Origin: Xestospongia muta
Lineage: Eukaryota > Porifera > Demospongiae > Haplosclerida > Petrosiidae
Direction: 5' to 3'
DNA: 64,000 nt
Assembly (NCBI GenBank): GCA_963693285.1
Contig: OY848926.1
Location: forward strand, 749,001-813,000
Part shown: piece by piece, positions 1-10,886 of the stretch
Position numbering within the stretch: position 1 is the stretch's first letter
Layout: each line of letters begins with the position of its first letter
Program-made: the position numbers and the translations under genes
The notes under the pieces: model-generated
The model's database searches: none
Told to the model about the DNA's origin: nothing
Seen by the model: only the letters and a program-made list of their open reading frames with translations

Positions 1-990
1 TAGAGTAACCAAGTTGTCTACAAATGACAGATGCTTCAGTAGCACCAAATCGATCATCACATATTGTTCCCCACTGTCCATTACAATAGACCTCAACACG
101 TCCTTCATTAACAAAGTTACCTCCCTGAAGACGTATCATACCAGGGTAAGGATTACTGTCCCAGATCCTAGTAGTATCTATATAAGTAGTAATAAGATGT
201 ACTGTACTGTCCAACTCACAGCAGGACACAGTAGCATCATAATAGTTAGAACTACATCCACTATATATGTATGTAGAGAAGGAACATTGTAAGATAGTGA
301 GGTAGTTGTTGTTAGCACAGTTTACATCATCCAGTATTGTTGGGCTATTATCTTGTCCAAACCTAAGAAAAAATATGTAAAGGCTACAACAAAAGAAATA
401 ATGTAGATATTTTTGCTCATTTCTTGGAAAATTAGAGGCAAATTAATTTCATTGCAATTTAGTAATCACTATACTCACTTCACTGATCCAGCTCTAGAGT
501 AGCTAGAGGCTCCACTATATCCTAACTGATGACAGATGACATCAGCTTCATATTGATCATACTCATCATCATAACAGATATTACCCCACTCTCCATTATA
601 CCATATCTGTACTATACCATAGTAATAGGAGGATGAGGTCACTCTATTACGATAGAGACGTACAACACCATTACTTGCTGGTCCTAATATATCATTAAGT
701 ATGTCATTTCAAATTTTGTCAATTATATATTTGCTACCTGAACAAGTTTGGATGAGGTTAGTACTGGTAGTATTTTTTGCTATAAAGAGATTGATGTAAT
801 ATTAATGTATCTGATAAACGTTTGACTTACTACATTCCACAGTAACATCTTCAAAGTGAGTACAACTAGTTACTGAAGTTAATGGACAGGTGTTACTATA
901 AGTAATACATTTGTCTGAGGAATAACTTTTTATATTAGTTAGCCATATTGGTTGAGATATATTACCAGGTCTACAGAGATAAGTTATATA

Positions 991-1038
<48 letters not shown>

Positions 1039-4000
1039 TATCACTGCTATAGTATTATTGCACTGACTTTAGACCTTACTAAAAATTATAATGTAGCACA
1101 TTGCAAAGATATTCAGGGTTCAAAGTAAAAACACAATAAGAAATCTCACAAATTGTGATAGTTCATTTTAACATATCCAGAATATCCCAGTTGTTTACAG
1201 ATAGTGTTAGCATCAGTAGAATCAAATCCATCATCACATATTGTTCCCCACTGTCCATTACAATAGACCTGCACATGTCCTTCATTAACAAAGTCACCTC
1301 CTTGGAGACGTATCATACCAGGATAAGGATTATTGTCCCAGATCCTAGTAGTATCTATATAAGTAGCAATAAGATGTACTGTACTGTCCAACTCACAGCA
1401 GGACACAGTAACATCATAATAGTTAGAACTACATCCACAAAATATGTATGTAGAGTAGGAACATTGTAAGATAGTAAGGTAGTTGTTGTTAGCACAGTTG
1501 ACATTATCCAGTATTGTTGGGCTATTATCTTGTCCAAACCTAAGAAAAATATGTAAAGGCTACAACAAAAGAAATGCAGACATTTTTTTTCTCATTTCTT
1601 GGAAAATTAAAGGCAAATTAATTTCATTGCAATTTAGTAATCACTATACTGACTTCACTGATCCAGCTCTAGAGTAACTAGAGGCTCCAGTATATCCTAA
1701 CTGATGACAGATAACATCAGCTTCATATTGATCATACTCATCATCATCACAGATATTACCCCACTCTCTATTATACCATATCTGTACTATACCATAGTAA
1801 TAGGAGGATGAGGTCACTCCATTATGATAGAGACGTACAACACCATTACCATTAGGACCTAATTAATTTAAAATTAACAATAAACATATCAATAACTTAT
1901 TAAATAATTTACCAATACAAGTGTTATTAGTGGTAGTACTTGAAGACTGTGTATTATAAGCTAAAAAGAAATACAAATTTTATGAGATATAGTTGTAACT
2001 TGTAACTGACTGCATTCTATAGTGATATCTTCAGTGTGGGAACAACTGGTGATTTGTGAAGTAGGACAAGCATTTCTTGTACTAATACATTGATCAGTTA
2101 ATTTAGTATAGACATTAGTCATCCATATAGCAGTTGAATTGCCAGGTCTAAGAATATTGTAAAATAAAATGAATATTCTCTATCATTACATACAGTGACA
2201 AGTGGTCATAATTTGTATATCCAGTATATCCCAGCTGTTTACAAATGATATTAGCATCATCAGAACCAAATCTATCATCACATATCGTTCCCCATTGTCC
2301 ATTACAGTAGACCTCAACACGTCCTTGATTAACAAAGTTACCTCCTTGTAGACGTATCATACCAGGATAAGGATTACTGTCCCAGATCCTAGTGATATCT
2401 GTAACAATTAGCAATAGCATATCACCATAGTACTAAAGCTTACAGCAGGAGACAGTAGCATCATAACTATCAGTACATCCATTATCAATACGTGTAGAGT
2501 AGTAACACTGTAAAATTGTGAGGTAACTGCTGTGAGGACAGTCCAAATTATCCAAAAGCATTTCATTATCATTTATCCCAAAACTGACAAAAAGAAATTC
2601 AATATTTTGATTTAAAAAGTTAAATAAAATAGAATACTTCATTAATCCAGCTCTAGAGTAACTAGAGGCTCCAGTATATCCTAACTGATGACAAATAACA
2701 TCAGCTTCATATTGATCATAGTCATCATCATCACAAATATTACCCCACTCTCCATTATACCATATCTGTACTATACCATAGTAATAGGAGGATGAGGTGA
2801 CTCCATTACGATAGAGATGTACAACACCATTACTAGCAGGTCCTATTGTAAATTTGTTTATATCTTTAATTATTATAATCTGTTTAATTTAATTATTACC
2901 TCTACAAGTTTTTTCAGTCACTGTGTTTGCAACTGATGTGTCAGTGTTGACTTAAAAGAGTAGATAGTTACAAACAAATAGAATATAATAATAACTTACT
3001 ACATTCTACAGTGACATCTCCAAAGTGAGTACAATTAGTTACTGAAATTAATGGACAGGTGTTACTATAGGTAATACATTTGTCTGAGGAATAACTGTTC
3101 ATATTAGTTAGCCATATTGGTTGAGATGAGATACCAGGTCTGTAATAATAAATAATGAAATATGTGATGGCAAATCATCTGATCACTTACAAAATGAACT
3201 GATTATAATTAATGTATCCAGTATATCCCAGTTGTTTACAGAGCACAAGTGCATCATTAGAACCAAATCCATTATCACATATTGTTCCCCACTGTCCATT
3301 ACAGTAGACCTCAACACGTCCTTGATTAGAATAACTACCTCCTTGGAGACGTATCATACCAGGATAAGGATTATTGTTCCAGATTCTAGTAGTATCTGTA
3401 ATGAAATTAATGTTAATAAGAATTTTTTAAATGTATGTAAACATCACTCACAGCAGTACACAGTAGCATCATAAGAGTTAGAACTACATCCACTATAATA
3501 TATGTATGTAGAGTAGGAACACTGTAAGATAGTGAGGTAGTTGTTGTTAGCACAATTGACATCATTCAGTAACATTGGGTTAGAGTCAGTACCATAACTA
3601 CACAACATTGAATATTAATTACACAAGATGTATATATCTAACTTCATTAATCCAGCCCTATTGTAACTAGAGGCTCCAGTATATCCTAACTGATGACAGA
3701 TGACATCAGCTTCATATTGATCATAGTGAGAATCATCACAGATATTACCCCACTCTCCATTATACCATATCTGTACTATACCATAGTAATAGGAGGATGA
3801 GGTGACTCCATTACGATAGAGATGTATAACACCATTACTAAACCCTGCATTAAATAATAATTGCAATGTTGATAAATGTCTCTCTCTTTTATAACAATCT
3901 TACTACAACTAGTTATAGTGGTACTTGATTTGCTATAGTAAGTACTATAAGCTAGTGGACAGAGGAAGTAATATCATTTCTATATATATATATTCTACTA

Positions 4001-5516
4001 ACTGCATTCCACAGTAACATCTTCAGAGTGAGTACAACTAGTCAATGAAGTTGATGGACAAGAATTACTAGTACCATAACATGTGTCAGAGGAAGAACTA
4101 GACATGTATGTACTCCAAATTGGTTGACTGGAACTACCAGGTCTATTACAGTGATACAAAACCTTCATAAATGAAATTTTTAAGAATTATCATATTATAT
4201 TAAAGTAAGTCAAGTAAGATTCTTTTAGCTTTAAGTTAAGACTTTTAAGATTTAAGTACTATATCATCAGAAACAATTAATCAATTAGTTTTCCAAACAG
4301 CAGAGATTGGTCTTTCTCTTAGAAATCAATAACATAATATATACAATACTAATATTTATACTAATATACAACAAGAAAAGTTAAGTCTTTAATCTAATTT
4401 CTGACCCAAGAAAGTTCTTTACATAATTAGTTATTGGGATTTAATGACCAGTTTTAGCTAAAATATTGTCTCTACTAACTCTGCTATTAAGTCTATGGAT
4501 TCTATATTAATGAAGTTAGTATATGTGATATTGACTAAGAAAGAATGTACTAGGCTTAAAAAGAAAACCATCAATAGTACAAACCAATGAACCCACTATG
4601 TCAGACGTTTAATTATTAAAAGAGTTAAGACTATAGCATATGATAACTTTGGATGTTGATGTTGAAAGCCTTACAATTATGAAGTTATTATGGACAAAGA
4701 AGATAAAATGTTTTAATTTTACATAGACATTACTACCATATTGTGCCTGATTATTTTATCACTTACAGACTAAGGTGATTATATCTACGGAAATAGTTAT
4801 ATCCCAGTTGTTTACAGATAGTTCGAGCATCATTGGAACCAAATCCATTATCACATATTGTTCCCCACTGTCCATTACAGTAGACCTCCACACGTCCTTC
4901 ATTAGAATAACTACCTCCTTGAAGACGTATCATACCAGGAAATGGACTACTGTTCCAGATTCTAGTGGTATCTGTAACTTGTATGGTAATTGTTATGTAA
5001 ACATTTAACTCACAGCAATACACAGTAGCATCATAAGAGTTAGTGTTAGCACATCCACTGTCAGTAGATGTAGAGAATAAACACTGATAGATAGTGAGGT
5101 AGTTGTTACTGGCACAGTTTAGGTCATCTATCTTTATAGATAGAGTATCAGTGCCATAACTGGACAGAAAAATGAGTAAACAAGAAATTAAACTAACTCT
5201 TACTAACCTCATTAATCCAGCTCTAGAGTAACTAGAGGCTCCAGTATATCCTAACTGATGACAGATGACATTAGCTTCAGTAGAATTGTAGTAGTAATCA
5301 TCACAGATATTACCCCATCCATTGTAATAGACCCTCACAATACCATAGTAATAGGATGATGAGGGTGAATTGTATCGAAAGAGAATCACAGCACCTTTTG
5401 ACACAGCTGTGAAGCAAAAATATGTCATACAAATTTTAATTGATCTTACCAACAGCAGATAATGGTAGAAAACAAAGCAGAACTACTACACTCAAAGACA
5501 TGTAGTAGACAGTCAT
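1..5516 (-). CDS. SRCR multidomain receptor R1 (5' part; 3' end lies outside the window)
   Basis: Predicted type I cell-surface receptor. The ATG at 5516-5514 opens a 67-nt signal-peptide exon ([16 protein letters not shown]...) with a donor at 5449. Exons read: 5406-5208, 5159-5014, 4971-4767, 4142-4003, linker 3951-3904; 3844-3643, 3597-3452, 3395-3191, 3139-3000, linker 2950-2900; 2842-2638, 2583-2444, 2398-2194, 2147-2011, linker 1960-1913; 1858-1654, 1539-1397, 1354-1150, 970-831, linker 780-738; 683-479, 362-220, 178-<1. Each SRCR domain is two exons totalling about 345 nt (115 codons). Domains alternate between type a ([17 protein letters not shown] ... [13 protein letters not shown]) and type b (GMIRLQGG ... 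[17 protein letters not shown] ... CKQLGY). Nine full domains plus half of the tenth are visible. Linkers are Ser/Thr-rich with one Cys. Base 1 aligns with about 20,931 in R3, so the stalk, TM and tail should lie just outside. No in-frame stop was seen in the exons read. SRCR proteins bind extracellular ligands; the ligand here is unknown. Confidence 0.85.
994..1040. repeat. (TA)n microsatellite in an R1 intron
   Basis: A nearly uninterrupted TA run between SRCR exons 1150-1354 and 831-970. It produces spurious Ile/Tyr-repeat ORFs. Confidence 0.9.
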
Positions 5517-5993
5517 TTCTGACATCAATGATATTTAATTCTGAGGACAGGATGATCGGCTGCTTATAACAGTAAAATGTAAACTAGATTCATCATCCCA
5601 CAAAAAGTAAACATGATGAACTCAAGCTTAACAATCAAGAGCAGAAAAGCATTTACATTTATGAAGTCAATAAAATAATATAATAGTACGAACACAAACC
5701 TATTAAATTTTAAAATAAATAATAAATGTTATTGAACATATTATGTACACATTTGTTAATGGATTGACTCCATTAGACATAGTCATCAGTCACATGCTCC
5801 TATGTTCTTAATATATACAACTGCAAACAAGTAGCACCCACTACTAACATATGTAAGCAATTAGCACAATTGTAGCAATAAATATATATAATAATAGAAT
5901 ATTGTCATTTAATAAAACTAACAGACAGTTGTCCTAGTATGAAGAAGAAATAGAGTCAACTTGACTGTACAAACTAATGATGTTTATAGTTAT

Positions 5994-6200
5994 TTAACAT
6001 AGTGCTTGATTATCATATGTAGACATCATCAGCAAATGTTCTACTATTATGTCTGCTATCACACTAATTCCATACAGTATATCATTAATAAGTGTTTCAA
6101 GATCCTTAATACAACCTCTTACTGCTGAATACATGATAACATTGAATGTGAGTGTGGAATAACATTTAATATCATTAACAAAATGTGTACATTGTATCAC
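5994..6200 (-). other. conserved 68-codon ORF upstream of receptor genes, status uncertain
   Basis: A minus-strand ORF starting MIQCTHFVNDIKCYSTLT and ending NQALC-stop. A near-identical open copy lies at 38721-38515. The R3 counterpart (about 27,123-26,930) has an extra T near its start, which shifts the frame, and the R2 counterpart is mostly deleted. I recognise no domain. Conservation may only reflect recent duplication, so it could be an unspliced exon, a 5' UTR ORF or chance. Confidence 0.2.
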
Positions 6201-6590
6201 ATTAGATAGCTTGAATTTTTGAACTTTTATTAGAAGATGTATTCTACAACAGGGCTGATCAATAATAATACTATAAGCTACATAATAATAGAGTAGTAGA
6301 TAGGTGTGTGTATTAATGTCTTAATAACAACAACAACAAGAGAGTAGTACATTATACTATATATATTAGTATATGACACAATGTCACATGATTTGATTTA
6401 ATATAGAGAGATATCTAACACAACAGTCAATCACTCTATAGAACACATCAGTTCTCTGAATTGTTGTAATTATTGAAAGATTTGTTGAAACTGAAAGTGT
6501 AGCCTAATAAGAAAAGAAAGAAAAATCTGTAAGTCTAGAATATCATGATGTGTGTAAAAACAATACAATAACATTACCATATATTTATAG

Positions 6591-6715
6591 TATACTATAC
6601 TATACTGATATAATATATACTATACTGATATAGTATACTGGTATAATATATACTATACTGATATAATATATACTATACTGGTATAATATATACTATACTG
6701 ATATAATATATAGTG
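6591..6715. repeat. 20-bp AT-rich minisatellite
   Basis: About six imperfect copies of a unit close to tatactatactgatataata lie just 3' of the Mask-copy stop codon. The same array is present at the true Mask 3' end (45,340-45,568) and in the other Mask copies, with different copy numbers. Confidence 0.85.
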
Positions 6716-6736
6716 TTACTATATAGCTACCTAGTA

Positions 6737-8757
6737 TTAGTCTGTTGGTGACTGGTCAGTAGATAATATATCATTGTGTTCTTCTTCTCCACTTCCTTCA
6801 TGTTCCATATAATCTGTGTCTTTACGACCAATAGCGTTTAATAATTTAACACGAGGACCCTATAATAAAAATAATATTATATTATATTATATATATGACA
6901 CTATATATTATATTATATATATGATACTACATTAATATAACGATATCTATGTAATATAGTTACTTATATCTTTCACATAAACTCACTTTTGGTATTCCAA
7001 CTTCAGCAAAGTCCTTTTCACTCATTAACAACAGTGCATGATGATCAATTTCATTTTTCTAAACAATATATTCTCACTATAAACAACACATTATTACATG
7101 ATATTACCTGAAAGAGATCATTGTATTTCTCTAAACCTAACCTCTCCAGTAAACTACCTAGATCATCTTGAGATAGATCACCAGCTGTGATAGGACTTGA
7201 GTTTGAAGTAATACTATTACCAGAACAGACTACAGTAGAACTAGGAGGTGGACCTAAGGAAGGCCAATCTGAAGTTGGTTCTCTTGAAATATTAGCTGTT
7301 TTATTCCAACCAGACTCATCAGAACCACCTAGTTAGAACATATATTATGACAATACAGTTATGAGTGAAGATAAATGATATTTTAGTCAAAGTTATAACA
7401 CTTACCTACATTAGGAGAATATGACCAAACATTACTAATACCTATAATAAAAAGAAAAGTTATTATTATTATTATTATTAATATTAAGGAGAGACTTTAG
7501 AGTTAATATATATAGTAAAGTATTGTTTGTACAAACTATACCTGATGTCAACATAGATAATGTTGAAGATCCTGATAATGTAATGGTAGGATCATGAATA
7601 CTTTCACTGTTCATAACTGGTAAAAAATTACTCCTCAAGAGATCATCTTCTTGGTCTATTACAGCACCTTGATTTCTCATGGCTGCGGACATCATAGAGG
7701 GTGGAGCTACAGGAGTAAATGCACTTGATGACAGAGAACCTCTATCAGTTGGTGGGTGTGGGAAGGGACCTAACTCTTCTAGACCATGGTGACCAGCTTC
7801 AAGAGCTATATCACCTGAAGAGAATATAAGGTTAAAATACATTAGAGAATATGGCTATCATTTACCTCCTGGTGTGGTAGGATTGATAAAATTACTTCCA
7901 AATCGAGCCCAAGGAAAGTTTGGATCTACAGTTGATTCATCATTAGGAAGTTGCATATCTCCTTCAACATATGGAAATCTGAACACAGGAGGCGGAGGTG
8001 GAGCATTATCATTTGGTAACAGTGGACCAACATATTGTTCTGGATGAGCTGAGAGGGGTTCATGTGGTACTATACCTACTGGTGTATGAGGAGGACCTCC
8101 AGGATGTGAAGGAGGGAACTGATTAGGTGGTACATTAGGTAACATGTGAGGTGGAACAGGTGGAGGTACATTGGAATCAAATTGGTTTCTGAAATAAACA
8201 GGATTAATAAGACGATTTGGAACATTTTGAGGCATTAGTAAATGAAAGGGTGGGTTACCCAAAGGAGATGATTGGTTCCCCATTAGTGATGGGACATTTG
8301 TAAGCGGTGGTGAAAGAGGAGGAGGGGGAGGATGTGATGAGTTTAGTACAACAGGCAAAACTAGTGGAAGTGGTAGGATATTTCCTAGGATAGAATATTA
8401 GAGGATATACCATACACATTATTAAAGTATATTAAGGTAGCTGGTGGATTTCCTAATATGGAACTGGTGGTTGTTGATAGGGGAGATATGGCCCTGTAAT
8501 TAAAGAGTTAATAATAAATAATTATTTGATTTTAAGGGTTAAAATTTCTAACTCATATTACTTGATCCTCCTTGCATGGCCATAGGCACAAATGTAGAAG
8601 CATTAGGGTTAAAATTACTAATCTGAGATGATTTTTACTAGGTCTGCTGAGAAGGACTTTTATTAGGACTGGCTCTATCTTTATCAGATGATCCTAAAAA
8701 GGACTAACTGGCTTACTCTGAAATTTTTTAGATATTGGAGATTGAACATGACCTAAG
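6737..8757 (-). pseudogene. Mask (ANKHD1-like) 3' fragment, copy 1
   Basis: Partial duplicate of the last exons of the Mask gene at 45,585-47,655. It keeps, in reading order, the GHV..SPISKK exon (from about 8755), a degraded proline-rich exon (8358-7865), the [12 protein letters not shown] exon (about 7815-7540), the short exon with NVWSYS, both SAM exons and the terminal exon ending DQSPTD-stop at 6737. A CAA-to-TAG change near 8696 stops the first exon soon after KPVSPF, and the following proline-rich stretch is rearranged near 8390-8460. It lies directly downstream of the SRCR pseudogene starting at 9755, and the joined introns are in compatible phase. The 3' half is still open and could be transcribed. 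Confidence 0.8.
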
Positions 8758-9755
8758 AAAAGAATGTATTTATTACGATAATTAACTATATAATAGCTGA
8801 ACATACAGCAATGAACAGTAGCATCATAAGTGTTGCTGTTCTCACATTTATTAACAATGTATGTATTATCAAAAGAACACTGTAGGATAGTGAGGTAGTT
8901 GTTGTTAGGACAGTTGACATCATCCAGTAACATTGGGTTAGAGTCAGTACCATAAGTACAGTACTACACAACATTGAATATTAATTACACAAGATGTATA
9001 TAACTAACCTCACTGATCCAGCTCTATTGTAACTAGAGCTTCCAGTATATCCTTATATTAGCATCATTATTATCCCAGTAACCCAGCTATCACGACATAC
9101 TATGCCCCACTGATTATAAGCACACACTTCTACACGACCAAATGTACTATTAGAACCACCAAGTAGACGAACATCACCATTAGTACAACTTCCTGTATAA
9201 AGACATCAAGATAAATCAGAAAATATCTTCAATTTAAACAACGAACCTGTTTTACTTCCAGAACATCTAACACTCACATCTTCGCTATGATTAAAATTAT
9301 GACTACCTGACCCTCTATGAGAACATTGCAGTAATGTCAACTCAGACCCAGAGCAACTAAGATCATTCAGCCATATTGGACCAGTCTTTGTCTAAAATAG
9401 GCACTGCCGTAATATGTGTAAACTAATGAAAAAACTCATAAATTAAATAAACTCACTTTATTGGTAGATATTACCTGATGAATATCCTAGTTGATGACAT
9501 ACATCTCTAGTATCATTACTGTCAAAGTCATCATCACACACAGTACCCCATGTATTGTTAACACATATTTCTACTCTTCCTTGATATGTATAGCCTCCAT
9601 CTACCAGTCTAACAACACCAGTAGTACAACCTATAAAAGTTAAGAAAAAGTTCTCTGAATTACTTATATAATGTTTGGCTGTCCTTACCTACAACAGACA
9701 ATGGCAGATAACACGGTAGAAATACTACACTCAAAGAGATATAGTAGAGTGTCAT
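8758..9755 (-). pseudogene. second-type SRCR gene fragment (R5-like copy 1), decayed
   Basis: The signal-peptide exon 9755-9689 (MTLYYISLSVVFLPCYLPL) is followed by SRCR half-domain exons at 9630-9475 (VCDDDFDSNDTRDVCHQLGY), about 9422-9247 ([20 protein letters not shown]), about 9194-9015 and 8950-8812. Exon 3 has a one-base loss near 9390 compared with its copies, which shifts the frame. The fourth exon is a hybrid: it starts as the second-type domain and switches near 9052 to the end of a type-a exon, losing the middle. The last SRCR exon ends in the same splice phase as the Mask exon starting at 8755. It is probably a pseudogene, although the promoter end looks intact. Confidence 0.75.
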
Positions 9756-10886
9756 CACTGAAATAGATCTAGTCTAGTCTGTAAATGACAGTCAGTTACT
9801 GATTTATAGACAAGATGTCTTTATAATATAAATAATCCATTTCTTTTTCTCATGTACTAACAAAAATATTATTTTTAGTTAAAACTAACAAAAAATCCAT
9901 TAATTTTGAGTAAAATGTGTCAACACTCATTAATTCATATAATAAGCAAATTATTATACACTAAACTATTTATCTATGTAATATACACTAATGATAAGAT
10001 GTGCTGCAATTAAATTCCTTATAAAGAGGTGGAGAAAAAAAGATTATCATTGTGTGTAATCTACATTATGTGTGTGCGTGTTGTGGATAACCTATAGTGG
10101 GTGGGTATGAGAGATATAGGTATGATAGCCCACAAGCAACTAGTGGCACCTCTAAATAAAACATGTTCCAGAGGTGATCAGCCTCTAATTTTATTTTTTT
10201 TAAAAAAGAAGTGGCCAACCACCTTTTGTTCAGAGGCAGTCAACCTCAAATAGTAAAATTTCAGTGAGAGGGCAGTTAGCCTTGTATACTTATTTACTGG
10301 CCTGTGGAAGTGTATCTTGTAATTCTAGCAACCATTTTTGTTATCTACATTAGGTAGTTGCAGGAGTTACCTGCTTAAGTGTTGTTTTGTTGTACAGTGG
10401 TTAACTTCAAAATATTGGTTGTATCTACTTATAATCTTGTTCTTATGTTTCATACTGTTCATGTATGTAGCCATAGAATGATATATTGTGTGTCTTCATA
10501 TCATTAGTTGATTTGTAGCTATAACAACTTTCCTAATACAAACACTGCTGTTAGTATTATATTAAGACAATCATTATGATTTCCTATGTAAACCACTTGC
10601 TGTGGACATACTGACTATGTGTATCAGTTCATTCAGTTGACAATACATTAAAGAACTCATATACCATTCAGCAAAGTATACTTTATTATGGAACACTAAT
10701 AATATTGTATATCATCAGCTGTAATAATAGCTGATCAAACTTTAGAGGAAAATTCATAGCAGCTGGCACTACATACGAAGTAATGAACCAATATAAACAA
10801 ACTATTACAGTTACTTTACAAGTAGTAGACAACAATTTTAGTTGAAGTTAATTGTGACAGGTATCATGTAGATAAAAAGAAGACTG
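9756..10886. other. intergenic: 3' flank of R2 and upstream region of the 9755 gene
   Basis: No coding potential seen. It contains a segment (about 10,120-10,480) that recurs at 30,880-31,260 and in shortened form at 19,691-19,760. This segment carries several near-palindromic GAGG...CCTC motifs. 10,540-10,860 matches the 3' flanks of R3 and R4 and probably includes the R2 3' UTR and polyadenylation region. Confidence 0.6.
10120..10310. repeat. degenerate short repeats with GAGG/CCTC near-palindromes
   Basis: Motifs such as gaggtgatcagcctc, agaggcagtcaacctc and agagggcagttagcct occur within about 150 bp. The copy near 30,920-31,060 has an extra variant (gggtggtcatcctc). This suggests a decayed tandem or interspersed repeat; I could not name the family. 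Confidence 0.4.

Larger units (their letters stand above)
5517..6736. other. 5' flank of R1 joined to Mask 3' flank
   Basis: No convincing gene. From 5517 to about 6225 the sequence is shared with the regions upstream of R3 and R4 and presumably holds the receptor promoter. It contains a 68-codon minus-strand ORF (6200-5994) also open upstream of R4. From about 6225 it matches the sequence just downstream of the true Mask gene (about 44,972 onward), so a duplication boundary lies near 6225. A 20-bp AT-rich minisatellite follows at 6591-6715. Confidence 0.6.

Noticed and set aside
802..1044. ORF with a Tyr/Ile-rich start (MIYMYIYIYIY...)
   Set aside because: The start is a translated TA microsatellite within an intron; only the following SRCR exon is real.
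1155..1469. Plus-strand ORFs repeating [15 protein letters not shown]...YHTRIRI at every type-b SRCR exon (for example 1155-1469, 22073-22387, 33680-33994)
   Set aside because: They are the antisense of conserved SRCR exons; their similarity only mirrors the minus-strand coding sequence and they run across splice sites.
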